Below are positions 45,136-55,307 of a stretch of DNA of 64,000 nt, one piece after another. The notes beneath the pieces were generated by a model. The model had not been told where the DNA came from. It worked only from the letters and a program-made list of their open reading frames with translations, and made no database searches. Origin of the DNA: Culex pipiens pallens (lineage: Eukaryota; Arthropoda; Insecta; Diptera; Culicidae); contig NC_068939.1 in NCBI RefSeq assembly GCF_016801865.2, forward strand, positions 72,096,100 through 72,160,099, written 5' to 3'. Position 1 is the first letter of the stretch; each line of letters opens with the position of its first letter. Both the position numbers and the translations under genes were made by a program.

Positions 45136-45771
45136 CTGCGTAAGTTGATGCAATTATATTTGCACCCGGGCGCGAGTGCATCTTCCTCCATCAAACATGG
45201 ACGCGTGCTCGTGCGTTCCTGTTGGATGAGTTTTTTTTTCGTTCGCTCTGGAGTTTGAATCTTGTTCTTCTCCCCGAGGAACGTGTTGAATTAATCATAA
45301 GGTCTGCTACCTGGCTGGCTCTCGAACGCAGAGTTATTCCGGGTAATGAGTATTGGCAATTGGCTCCACCGTATAAATAAATTCAGCTGTGAACCGACTA
45401 GTTTCGAACGGACTCTGATGGCGCAAAATTTTAAAACATTTGTTAGCCCGTGTGTTGAACAGCGACGCGCATCAACGCACTCTTTTTCGAGGAGGAAACA
45501 CTATCTGGAACAACGCAAATTAGTGACGATGAAGTAATTTTAGTTCCACCATTCTCTAGAATGATCTTGTTGGACACGATAATAATGGCTTTCGTGCTGC
45601 ATGGGATGCACTTGAATTGCATTTTTAATCGTAATTAGCCCTTTAAACCTTGATATGTAACTTTCGTAATAAGATTCCAAACTGTTTAAAACAATCAGTT
45701 AGTTTACATTATTTTAAAAGCTTCCCTTAAGTATATTAAACTAACCATATACAGAGTTTGTAAACCTAGAG
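45136..45771. other. no gene seen
   Basis: A GC-richer shoulder (to about 45,550) of the exon candidate, then AT-rich DNA. Nothing more specific can be said. Confidence 0.4.
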
Positions 45772-46483
45772 TGTAACAAAAATGACTTTTTGGCGGGCAT
45801 TCAAGGGTTTGTTCCGGTGGGCATACTAAGCCCAAATCCAAAATATCAGCTCGATTGGACGTAACAGGAGCTGGCGCTCCGGCCTTCAATTTTAAATGGG
45901 ATTTAACCCGTAAAAAAAGATTTTTTCAAAAATGTCACTTTTTGAGGCATTTTGGCCACTGAAGCGTTTATTTTCAACATCATTGGCGTGTAGGCCAGAT
46001 CCTTGCGCATCTTTTAGTATATATAACATTGAAATTTGGAGCACTCTGGAGCTCGGTACAGACCTTCAAAGTTTGGCATTTTTTCGAAAAATCGGCGCCG
46101 GCAAAATCAAATGGCGTCTAGGGCGTCGCGAGGCGCGACGCATATCTTTTTTGCCGGGACCGATTTTTCGAAAAAATGCCAAACTTTGAAGGTCTGTACC
46201 GAGCTCCAGGGTACTCCAAATTTCAATGTTATATATACCAAAAGATGCGCAAGGATCTGGCCTACACGCCAATGATGTTGAAAATAAACGCTTCAGTGGC
46301 CAAAATGCCTCAAAAAGTGACATTTTTGAAAAAATCTTTTTTTACGGGTTAAATCCCATTTAAAATTGAAGGCCGGAGCGCCAGCTCCTGTTACGTCCAA
46401 TCAAGCTCATATTTTGGATTTGGGCTTAGTATGCCCACCGGAACAAACCCTTGAATGCCCGCCAAAAAGTCATTTTTGTTACA
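45772..46483. mobile_element. 712-bp near-perfect foldback element
   Basis: TGTAACAAAAATGACTTTTT at the left end returns inverted at the right end, and the arms of about 340 bp are almost identical, meeting near 46,128 at GGCGTCGCGAGGCGCGACGC. The two mirrored 85-codon frames (45,932-46,189 + and 46,066-46,323 -) are the same arm read twice. No target duplication could be assigned. Confidence 0.75.
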
Positions 46484-46675
46484 TCCTATTGTAAACCCCT
46501 CAAAGATAATATAAATCAGCATAACAAACCTTAATGACGTCAGTTAACTCACCTGGAAGAAAGAAAGTAAAGTACATTATTAGTGTACAAATTACAACCA
46601 ATCTTTGCATAAAATCAGAAAAATAAACTCCCAAACATAAAATCGAAATATCTTAAAATGTTAACAAAATGTATC

Positions 46676-46990
46676 ACTTGGACATTTGGACATTTGGACA
46701 TTTGGACATTTGGACATTTGGACATTTGGTCATTTGGACATTTGGACATTTGGACACTTGGACATTTGGACATTTGGACATTTGGACATTTGGACATTTG
46801 GACATTTGGACATTTGGACATTTGGACATTTGGAAATTTGGCCATTTGGCCATTTGAACATTTGGTCATTTGGCCATTTGGACGCTTAGACATTATGAAA
46901 TTTGGACATTTGGACATTTGGACATTTGGACATTTGGACATTTGGACATTTGGACATTTGGACATTTGGACATGTGGACATTTGGACATT
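46676..46990 (+). repeat. 9-bp minisatellite, GGACATTTG
   Basis: About 35 tandem units with point variants (GGTCATTTG, GGCCATTTG) near the middle (46,830-46,890). The frames on both strands (HLDIWTFG and SKCPNVQM periods) are artefacts of the array. Confidence 0.95.
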
Positions 46991-47885
46991 GAATTGAACT
47001 TGAACTGATAAATTGAAAAGCCGCTCGTTTTCTCTCAATAGATTTGTTCAACTTAAAGACAAACTACGTTAAACAAGTCACGGGTCCCACGCAGGACTCC
47101 CTCCAAAGCGCCAAAACGCGACAGCCGGCGAGGGGCATCGCAAATTCTAAGACCCCAAAAAGCCGAACCGGCAAAAAAGTACCGTTAGATTCGCCGTCTG
47201 CATTGTTTTAAAATTTTGGCATTCCTCGGAATATTTTGACTTGTGTGCGCAGGCTGGCTGGCTGGCAGTTTCTGTTTGCACTTGCGGTCGCACATCAGGC
47301 CCGGGGGGGAAAGACCGTGGAAAAAGGGCTTACGAGGTCTGAAGACCCGCGACATATGGTGCGCTGCACCGGGCGCATCAACAAGCCCCAAAAACAGGGC
47401 CCGGGTCCCGAAAAATACTGATCGCGCCTGATGCCTCTTTTGAGTGCGCCAGACCAGCCGCTTTATTTTATTCTTGGCACAGAATGTGAACTCTACAATT
47501 TTAAAATTTTGTACAAGAAAAATAAAATATTTCGAAACTATTTTTCTGAAATAGTTATCAGGTTTTTACAAAATTTACCAATCATTCATAATACAAAAAT
47601 ATTTCATGAGAAACATAAAAAAAAACATGTGCCAAATCCTCCACGAACGCAACAAAAGTCACAAAATTCTTAATTTCCAATTCTACTGCAGTTGGTTATT
47701 CTCTTTTTCGCGGGCCCACGTTCTTCTATACGTTCGGTGAGGTCCTTTTTGTGTGTCGTCCACGCCAACGTCGCGGCAAACATTGCACACTAGCTTGAGG
47801 CACATTAAAAATTTCACTTTTACTTTATCAACAGATGAGGGTAACATAATAAGATGTGTTCTAGAATAAAAATTTAAAAAATATT
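46991..47885. other. no gene confirmed
   Basis: 47,060-47,450 is GC-richer (TGGCTGGCTGGC, CCCGGGGGGGA runs) with short overlapping frames on both strands and no domain. The rest is AT-rich. It may be unique intergenic DNA. Confidence 0.4.
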
Positions 47886-49028
47886 TAAATTTAATGTTTA
47901 ATGTTTAATGTTTAATGTTTAATGTTTAATGTTTAATGTTGAATGATTAATGTTTAATGTTTAATGTTTAATGTTTAATGTTTAATGTTTAATGTTTAAT
48001 GTTTAATGTTTAATGTTTAATGTTTAATGTTTAATGTTTAATGTTTAATGTTTAATGTTTAATGTTTAATGTTTAATGTTTAATGTTTAATGTTTAATGT
48101 TTAATGTTTAATGTTTAATGTTTAATGTTTAATGTTTAATGTTTAATGTTTAATGTTTAATGTTTAATGTTTAATGTTTAATGTTTAATGTTTAATGTTT
48201 AATGTTTAATGTTTAATGTTTAATGTTTAATGTTTAATGTTTAATGTTTAATGTTTAATGTTTAATGTTTAATGTTTAATGTTTAATGTTTAATGTTTAA
48301 TGTTTAATGTTTAATGTTTAATGTTTAATGTTTAATGTTTAATGTTTAATGTTTAATGTTTAATGTTTAATGTTTAATGTTTAATGTTTAATGTTTAATG
48401 TTTAATGTTTAATGTTTAATGTTTAATGTTTAATGTTTAATGTTTAATGTTTAATGTTTAATGTTTAATGTTTAATGTTTAATGTTTAATGTTTAATGTT
48501 TAATGTTTAATGTTTAATGTTTAATGTTTAATGTTTAATGTTTAATGTTTAATGTTTAATGTTTAATGTTTAATGTTTAATGTTTAATGTTTAATGTTTA
48601 ATGTTTAATGTTTAATGTTTAATGTTTAATGTTTAATGTTTAATGTTTAATGTTTAATGTTTAATGTTTAATGTTTAATGTTTAATGTTTAATGTTTAAT
48701 GTTTAATGTTTAATGTTTAATGTTTAATGTTTAATGTTTAATGTTTAATGTTTAATGTTTAATGTTTAATGTTTAATGTTTAATGTTTAATGTTTAATGT
48801 TTAATGTTTAATGTTTAATGTTTAATGTTTAATGTTTAATGTTTAATGTTTAATGTTTAATGTTTAATGTTTAATGTTTAATGTTTAATGTTTAATGTTT
48901 AATGTTTAATGTTTAATGTTTAATGTTTAATGTTTAATGTTTAATGTTTAATGTTTAATGTTTAATGTTTAATGTTTAATGTTTAATGTTTAATGTTTAA
49001 TGTTTAATGTTTAATGTTTAATGTTTAA
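47886..49028 (+). repeat. 7-bp satellite, TTTAATG
   Basis: About 160 tandem copies with almost no variation; the only clear exception is near 47,940-47,950 (TTGAATGATTAATG). Such uniformity points to recent expansion. It contains stops in every frame and does not code. Confidence 0.95.
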
Positions 49029-50039
49029 AGATAAACCAATATCGGTGACATTACCTTACACATTTTCAAACCACTCCCCTCCCGAAACACCCCACCATGG
49101 GTTTACCCCAGTCGCCCATTAACTAACGCGTCCCTTTTGCCGAAGTTCTGGGGGAGAGTTGGCGCGAGCAGACGACGAACCTTTTCGCGCCGTATCTTAT
49201 GATCTTGTTCTCGCATCGAAGATCGCGTATGCGAACCTCCTCACCACTCTCCTCCACAACTTCTGGGGTGGAAAATGGAAAAATACGCCAGTACAGTCAG
49301 TTGTTAGGCTGTTTGTGTTTGCAGATATTTCACTGCAGATATGAAATTAAATTCAGCAAATGCGATTGTGACCGGAGCGCGCGCAAAAATTGTGGGATGG
49401 TTTTTTTTTGTTGTTGTTGCCCCTGTTTGTAATGAGTGCGAAACATCTATTAATGATGGGGGGACCAGAGCTTTGCAGACCCTGGGACCCTGGGAGAAAC
49501 TCAAACAGATGATGCATGTGTTGCAAAAGGTTGTGTATTTTGGAGGGGTCCAATGCACAGACCAGAACAATAAATTTGGAAATAAGTAGTTGTGGGCATT
49601 ATAAATTTCAGAAATATATTTTATCAGATATCTACAATTGTTTTTTTTTGTCATTATTCATGGATCAGTGAAGCTAACATCAATGCAAATAAGCTATCAC
49701 TTCCTTATTTTGATCAAATAATATATTTTGAGATAAAAACAGTTTTTCGTTGTAATTGAAAGTGTGTTTGTCAAAAAAAAAAAATCACCCACGCATTTGT
49801 TTTCAAACATAAACCAAAATTCCAAAAATGAGAATCCAAATTAAAACTGATCTAATCAAAAACTTCTATTTTTTTTTATTTGGTGGCATTTTTTTTAATC
49901 CGTCACTATTGAGCGAAGAAATGTGATATAGTGATCAAAAAAATAATGTCAACAAAAATAATACGTTTGAAAAACTTTTGGTATACACAATGTGCAGCAG
50001 TTGCATCATGCACCAACGCTTTCCTGGTGAAAACATTTT
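49029..50039. other. no gene confirmed
   Basis: 49,050-49,400 is less AT-rich. A branch-like TTAACTAAC and a pyrimidine run precede AAG at about 49,145, and a frame runs to 49,344, but no donor or domain supports an exon. 49,600-50,000 is AT-rich. Confidence 0.35.
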
Positions 50040-50290
50040 CTTTACGTCTTTACGCTGCCACCTACACTAACTTCATGCGACCGGTAGCTGGACAGTCCTG
50101 GGGTGCTGACCCAGCGGCCTTGTTGACCATCTTCAAATCCTGCATCAGATCGATCCTGGAGTTCGCCTCGATCTTCTTCACCGGTGCACCGTAAGCTGAT
50201 ACGATCATCCTAGATCGCATTCAATGGAGCTGCATCAGGATTGCATTGAGGCAGGCAAAACGACTGGTAGCGCGAGACTGATAACGAGAA
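50040..50290 (+). pseudogene. non-LTR retrotransposon (LINE) fragment
   Basis: The forward frame to 50,194 includes SWGADPAALLTIFKSCIRS and ILEFASIFFTGAP. After a stop the same family pattern continues as LDRIQWSCIRIALRQAK. This matches the region just after the reverse transcriptase in Jockey/I-type LINEs (a LL..YK..IRS..DY.. block, then ..L..IQ..ALRIALG). It is truncated at both ends and disabled. Confidence 0.6.
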
Positions 50291-50303
50291 AAACTTGCAT
50301 GAT

Positions 50304-50465
50304 TCATCTCCTCCACACGTTTTCGCAAGTTTTTTTCCTTCCTTTTCCGTCGCCGATCGCAGCAACAGTTGCTTTTTGCTTCAAATGGTAGTTCGTCGAT
50401 CGAAGCAACCTGGCTGCGGTGACAGAAAATGGTGCCAATTTTTCTACGACCGTTGAAGAGTCAAC
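50304..50465 (-). repeat. 3' LTR remnant of the BEL/Pao element
   Basis: In minus orientation it begins TGTTGACTCTTCAACGGTCG at 50,465, typical of BEL LTRs. TGTCACCGCAGCCAGGTTGC and the following 50 bases are shared with 51,710-51,784, which identifies the other LTR. The far boundary is uncertain. Confidence 0.6.
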
Positions 50466-51830
50466 ATCTGGGGGAAGACCCAGCAGGAGTAGGTCCAGAA
50501 TCGGGAGGACGGCCAGTTTGGCGAGAGGCCGTCGGACCGTAGTGCTGCACGTCAGCCGTTCGGACGAGGCCATCGGACTCTGGGTAGGTCGTCTGTGTCC
50601 ACCGTCCGTCGCGCAGCCAGAACTGGCTTCTCAAGATGGCAAGCAAGGCCATCCCCGCGTGCAGGTAAGCTCCGATGATCAGGTCCGTGACCCGATGCCT
50701 GAGTAGAATCAGCTGATGATTCGTCCCAAATGGCAGCTCCGATTGCTGCAGTCTACCTCCTACTCCGAGAAGGCCGTTGTCCAGGAAGGGTGCCAGACAC
50801 TGGAGCTTTCCGGCCGAATCGTTCTCGACAACCTGCTGTATCTCCTGGGATAGTACGTCGTGCTGCACAACCTTCGTCGTTCAGGGAGATGGCGGAGGGA
50901 GACATCTTCGCCGAGGCATCGAAAACGACCCACAACTCGGTCGTTGAGTTCGAGGGGCGGAGAAAGGCAAGGTGGAGAAAGAAGTAGCGGCCAAGGTTAG
51001 GTGAGTCACCGGTTTCGTCGACCGTTTTGCAGTGCCCCAAGGGATTGGTATTCTTGAATAAACTCACCGAATTATTTCCGCAGATCCGGGTCTCGGTTGA
51101 GTCGCTTTTCCAGCGACAGAAAAAAGGTGAGGCTGCAGTTGTCGTCGAGTCTGGCGACGACGAGGCGGAACGGCAAGCGAACCTCGGTAGGGTCCCACCT
51201 TTGAGTGGAGCGGAAGAATACCGCGAAATCTTCCTGTTCGGTGGTGAAAGGCGTTGCATATTCTATCTTTTCGGCCTGCCAGCGTGGACTCGCTGATGTG
51301 CCAGGGACGGTGTCCCCGACCTCTTCTGCGGCGACCCAACCCAGGTAGGTCTCGCGCAGATCCGGTAAGTCGTTCCCCAACTCAACGTGTCTACTTTTCA
51401 GGAGCCTGAAGAACACGGACAATCCGAGCAGCATGTCGATGCGGTCCGGACTCTGAAGGCGGGATCGGCCAGCTGGATGCACTCTGAAATCATCCAGTCA
51501 GCGAAGTTTACCGACGACGACGGAAGCAGCCCATTCACCTTGGGCACTAACAAGCACTCAACCTTCACCGCGAAGGACTGGAGCTTTGTCATAGACTCTG
51601 AAATAAAGTTGACCTGCGGGGGGTGGGGTTTCACGTCGCCTCGGTTGTCGACGGCGACTGTTGTTGGCCAGCGGGTTGGACCACTGGCGGGGCAGTGCTC
51701 TACTTTCCTCTTCCGTCTCCGATCACAAGTTGCGTTTTGCTTCAGAGGGTGGTTCGTCGATCGAAGCAACCTGGCTGCGGTGACAGCAAGTGTCGCAATT
51801 TTCTATCGACCATTGCCTTGCTTTCGACCT
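50304..51830 (-). mobile_element. internally deleted BEL/Pao LTR retrotransposon
   Basis: Read leftward on the minus strand: a left LTR remnant (about 51,700-51,830), a peptidase/A17-like region (VNFISESMTKLQ.., ECLLVPKVNGLLP, IQLADPAFRV in 51,398-51,640), then PDRIDMLLGL and DLPDLRETYLGWV (51,330-51,450), FFRSTQRWDPTEVRLPFR, and the start of reverse transcriptase, TELWVVFDASAKMS and ISLND (about 50,900-50,960). It then jumps to the integrase zinc-binding region (LGVGGRLQQSELPF..., about 50,650-50,870) and the segment YPESDGLVR / RPLAKLAVLPIL (50,490-50,590). Most of the reverse transcriptase, the RNase H and the integrase catalytic core are missing and the frame shifts several times, so it is inactive. 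Confidence 0.8.
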
Positions 51831-52165
51831 GGTTAGCTTTCTTCCGTATCCATTTCAGGTTTGGTCTAGGCGGAGGAAAAATGAGGGAAAATTTCCCATT
51901 GATCGAGGGTCTCAAATCCTGAAATTAATTAATTTGACACGGACATTTTTCCGATCGTTACTGATCGTAGTAACCAACAAACACCAACCACACAAAACAA
52001 CGTTACCAGGACCGGCCGTAACCATGGAAGCCATAGTTACCAGAAAATAACAATCTGAGAGGGGTGTAGGTCAAGTGCAGACCCCCTATTCAGCCATACC
52101 CGCTTGGGACGTTGCTGAGATTAGACGCACTTACTAATTTCTCTCTCTCTCTCTCTATTTTCAGA
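51831..52165. other. upstream region and likely intron of the 52,177 gene
   Basis: The stretch ends in a textbook acceptor: a CT repeat (52,140-52,156) and ATTTTCAG (52,158-52,165). An upstream exon is therefore expected but could not be placed. The sequence at 51,950-52,060 is rich in CCAACAAACACC-like runs, like a 5' UTR. Confidence 0.4.
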
Positions 52166-52176
52166 TAGCCGGAGAA

Positions 52177-53346
52177 ATGGGTGCGAAAATGTCTCGCCGT
52201 AAAGGGCGGAAGGCCGCGGAAGAGGCCACTACGGCCGGGCAGTTAGCCACTCCGGAGATACGAGTGGACGAAACGGACGTTGACCGGGTTGCGGGTGGCG
52301 GACGGGTTGACGGGGGGATTGATTCGGCGGGGGGAGCTTCGGAACCGGATCCGCTGGTTTCGGAAACAAAATTTATTGATTCTTGTTTTGGCCACTCCAT
52401 TGAACCGGCGGATCCGGGTCCGGAAGCCCCGGTGGTAATTGAAATTTTACTAAATAACCCTTTGGAAAATTCTGCGGCGGTTTCGATTCCGGAACCGTCC
52501 GTAGGTCAAAATTCTTTGTTGACTGATTTGTCTTTTTCAGGGGTATGCCAGGGCCAAATTGTTGAGGTTGTTCCGATACCGGATCCGCCGGTTTCGGACA
52601 GAAAATTTATTGATTCTTGTTTTGACCACTCCGTTGAACCGGCGGATCCGGTTGCGGAATCTCCGACGGTAATTGAAATTTCCATAAATAACGATTCGGC
52701 CAATGCTACGGTGGTTCCGATTCCGGAACCGCCTGTAGATCCAAATTTTTCAATGACTCTTTCAGGGGTGTGCCAGGGCAAAATTGATGAGATTACCGTT
52801 GTTCCGATACCAGATCCACCAGTCACGGAGCAAAATTCGATTGACTATCCTTTGGTTGAATCCAAAAAACCGGTGGATCTGGTTGAGGAATCTCCGGTAA
52901 TCGATTCAGTTGCATTTTCGGTACCTAATGCGGCGGCTTCCACTTTGGAACCGCGCGCAGAACGTTATGTCCGTAAAATTGATTTGTCCATTTCAGACTC
53001 TTCGGAGGGAGTTCCGGAACCTCGAAATTTAAAAACTTCGCAAAATTCTAAAAAATCCGCTCGATTTTCAGATTTGGCCCAAGTTAAAGAGTTCACAGTG
53101 TCGGAATCTTCAATTCCGACCCTGTACTCGGTTCCGGTGAAAGGTTGCCCGGAAACGGTGCCGGAACTGCCTCCACAAAATTCAAATGCAGTAAAATATT
53201 TTTGGTGTTACACCTGTCAAAATTCTCGTACTAATTCTTTGCCCTGGTTGCTGCGATTGCGGTATTCCAAATTATCGATGTATTTGCGCCATTTGTTTTG
53301 TAGTTCGATGTTTTGCGCTGTTATTTGTTTGGTTGTTTTTGTTTGA
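52177..53346 (+). CDS. 389-residue repeat protein with hydrophobic C-terminal tail, family unknown
   Basis: It is the longest non-satellite frame in the window, starting 11 bases after a strong acceptor. The N-terminus (1-20) is basic (MSRRKGRK). Residues 57-134 and 135-211 are two copies of a unit of about 78 residues: P-D-P-x-V-S, KFIDSCF.HS.EPADP, VIEI, a PIPEP/SIPEP turn, SGVCQG and a return to PIPDP. A third copy from 212 is degenerate. The DNA of copies 1 and 2 (from 52,345 and 52,579) is also very similar, so the duplication is recent. Residues 280-340 are Ser- and Glu-rich. The C-terminus has WCYTCQ and ends in the hydrophobic segment MFCAVICLVVFV without a charged tail, which could act as a tail anchor or a lipid-modified cysteine patch. 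Codon third positions are mixed. No catalytic motif is seen. It lies next to, but opposite in strand to, the BEL remnant and is not part of it. Function unknown. Confidence 0.65.
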   Translation: MGAKMSRRKGRKAAEEATTAGQLATPEIRVDETDVDRVAGGGRVDGGIDSAGGASEPDPLVSETKFIDSCFGHSIEPADPGPEAPVVIEILLNNPLENSAAVSIPEPSVGQNSLLTDLSFSGVCQGQIVEVVPIPDPPVSDRKFIDSCFDHSVEPADPVAESPTVIEISINNDSANATVVPIPEPPVDPNFSMTLSGVCQGKIDEITVVPIPDPPVTEQNSIDYPLVESKKPVDLVEESPVIDSVAFSVPNAAASTLEPRAERYVRKIDLSISDSSEGVPEPRNLKTSQNSKKSARFSDLAQVKEFTVSESSIPTLYSVPVKGCPETVPELPPQNSNAVKYFWCYTCQNSRTNSLPWLLRLRYSKLSMYLRHLFCSSMFCAVICLVVFV

Positions 53347-53515
53347 ATTGTTTAATGTTTTTTCTCGTTTCATGAGCTGTTTCTAGTTTTGAGCGTTTCT
53401 TGGTTCCCGATGATGAGACGATTGGATTGGAGATTTCAGAGTAGACTAAATATTATTGGTAAGTTTTGGATTTTTTTTTTCAAATCAAAAAATTTACTTT
53501 ATTTGGTTATTACAG

Positions 53516-53630
53516 ATGATGATGACGATGATGGCGATGATGATGACTATATGACGAGCAAGACGATGATGCAGATGATGGATGGACGAAGATTTGATTA
53601 TATGAGATGAATTTTGGATGGATTAGCAAG
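53516..53630 (+). other. downstream exon of the 52,177 gene, possibly acidic alternative C-terminus
   Basis: It is bounded by TTATTACAG (intron 53,459-53,515, donor GTAAGT) and CAAG|GTATAT. Both introns, 57 and 62 nt, have the usual mosquito size. If entered in the phase left by ATTATTG at 53,458 the exon reads as a run of aspartates (DDDDDDGDDDDY) and stops at 53,608-53,610. If the main ORF ends at 53,346 this exon is 3' UTR. Confidence 0.5.
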
Positions 53631-53692
53631 GTATATTTTTAGATCGTAAATGTTCAACAAATTATTACAAATATATCGTTTTGATATTTTAG

Positions 53693-53835
53693 ATGCCGAG
53701 TTACTGGACCGAACGACGATACCGACGGAGAGGCTTTTTGAAGATCTGGAAGACTGAAGATTTTGTTTTATAATGAAATGTATTATATTTTTGTAATGTA
53801 TTTTTGCATTTTTTGTAATAAATTTTTTGAAAACA
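53693..53835 (+). other. terminal exon / 3' UTR of the 52,177 gene
   Basis: It follows GATATTTTAG (intron 53,631-53,692). It contains ATGCCGAGTTACTGGACC and then AT-rich UTR, ending shortly after the poly(A) signal at 53,817. Confidence 0.5.
53817..53822 (+). terminator. poly(A) signal AATAAA
   Basis: AATAAA followed about 20 nt later by a GT-rich TTGTGTTGCTTT downstream element; it fits the end of the plus-strand transcript. Confidence 0.55.
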
Positions 53836-53840
53836 AAATT

Positions 53841-54773
53841 GTGTTGCTTTATTTAATGAATGTGAGAAATTGATAAATTTCAATTAAATTTATCTTTTAT
53901 TTAGTTAGGCTAGTACATATTTTATTTAAAACATTTTTCTCTCGCCTTTGGCAAAGGTGGAGGGAGGACAAATGAATAAATAAAAACTTTGCTAGACATT
54001 CAATTTTCAATTTTTAAGAAAAAACGTATTACATAATGATTCATACATTATAACAGTTATATTTGAGTCTACCAACTGTACGGATTTTTTTCTTATCGTT
54101 TATATTTTCGACCCTCTTCGAGGAAGTTTAACAGGCCAGAATTTTGTATGGATGTTTTCGTTTAATACGGATTTGTACGGAATTTAATGATGGTAACAAC
54201 AACTTTTACAAATTGAATTGCTTTTTTTATTTGACCAATGCTTTCTATAGCGAGAAATATTCATATAATTGTAAATTTAATTTTAAAACATAATTTAGAA
54301 AATTGTTCGGTTTTTTATTTCAAATTCCTTACAAAACATATTTATCCAATAAAAGATCTTAAGTCAATCCAATGCTTTGAAAACCTATAGAAATCTAAAT
54401 TAACAAAGTTCAAACCTTAACCGTAATTTGAACTTTTCTTTGGAGTTATTAATAATTGTAACAACAAATAAATTTTAACTTTGTGTTTGTTTTCTAAATT
54501 GAAGAATTTATGGTTTTGCAAATAAAATTTAACTTAATAATAAATGTCAATCTTTATTTAAACAAAATAAGAAACAAGAAGTTTCATAACGTTATCATAC
54601 TTTAAACATATAGTAAAATTTCCTTGTAAATACCAATTAACATATGAAAAATATTTTCCAAAATTTATGATTTCAAACTAGCTTCAAAGTGCCCAAGTTT
54701 TTGAAAAATGCTTAAAAGCATAGTATAATAAATAACTCTTCAAGGAATCGGCTTTTTAATAACTTTTTTTGTA
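53841..54773. other. AT-rich intergenic, no gene seen
   Basis: No frames or repeats of note. There are several AATAAA hexamers by base composition. Confidence 0.5.
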
Positions 54774-55110
54774 GCCGTAATCTGGGGCGAATCGGGACTA
54801 CAGTCTGAAAAGAGACAGCACGTTTTAGAGCAGTTAAAAGCTTCAAATTTGGAAATGGATGTACCGTCAACTGGGGTGAATTGGGACACATGGGGCGAAT
54901 TGGGACAGCAGTTTTAACAATGTTAGAGCAAAATATTTTGATTTTTCTGGTTGGTTTCAATTAGAACAGACTCAGACCAACAAAATGTGTACATCCATTT
55001 CCAAAATTAAAACCTTTAAGTGCTCTAAACACTGATGTCCCTATTCAGACTGTAGTCCCGATTCACCCCAGATGACGGTACACATTTTGTTGGTCTGAAT
55101 TTGGTCTACC
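54774..55110. mobile_element. nested copies of the ACCGT..CTGGGG MITE
   Basis: A complete copy spans 54,862-55,080, starting TACCGTCAACTGGGGTGAAT and ending CCCCAGATGACGGTA. A partial inverted copy (GCCGTAATCTGGGGCGAATC) precedes it at 54,774-54,861. ACCAACAAAATGTGTACATC (about 54,977) pairs with GTACACATTTTGTTGGTCTG (about 55,078), giving further nested inverted repeats. Confidence 0.6.
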
Positions 55111-55307
55111 CGAAATCACTCAAAAATATCAAAATATTAGGTTGCAACATTGCAAAAACAGCTGTCCCAATTCAGATGATGGTGTACTTTTTTAATTTTG
55201 CTACATGTTTGTGGGTCCATCGCTATTACCATAGAGTCAATTTTGCATTATTAGTTCGCCCCAATTTGACAGGTTTCTTCGGAAAAGTTGTAGGTATTTA
55301 ATAAAAA

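Noticed and set aside
45932..46323. Pair of nearly identical 85-codon proteins on opposite strands
   Set aside because: They are the two arms of one palindrome.
46615..47008. Overlapping ORFs on both strands of 60-124 codons
   Set aside because: They are translations of the 9-bp GGACATTTG array, which is a multiple of three and so keeps frames open.
47886..49028. Possible telomeric repeat
   Set aside because: TTTAATG lacks the G-rich character of telomeric repeats, mosquitoes do not use such a repeat at chromosome ends as far as is known, and unique DNA lies on both sides.
51027..51836. Plus-strand ORFs across 51,027-51,836
   Set aside because: They are the complement of the BEL/Pao polyprotein region, whose motifs are clear on the minus strand.
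52506..52826. 106-codon minus-strand ORF with Gly-Ser-Gly-rich repeats
   Set aside because: It is the shadow of the plus-strand repeat gene at 52,177-53,346.
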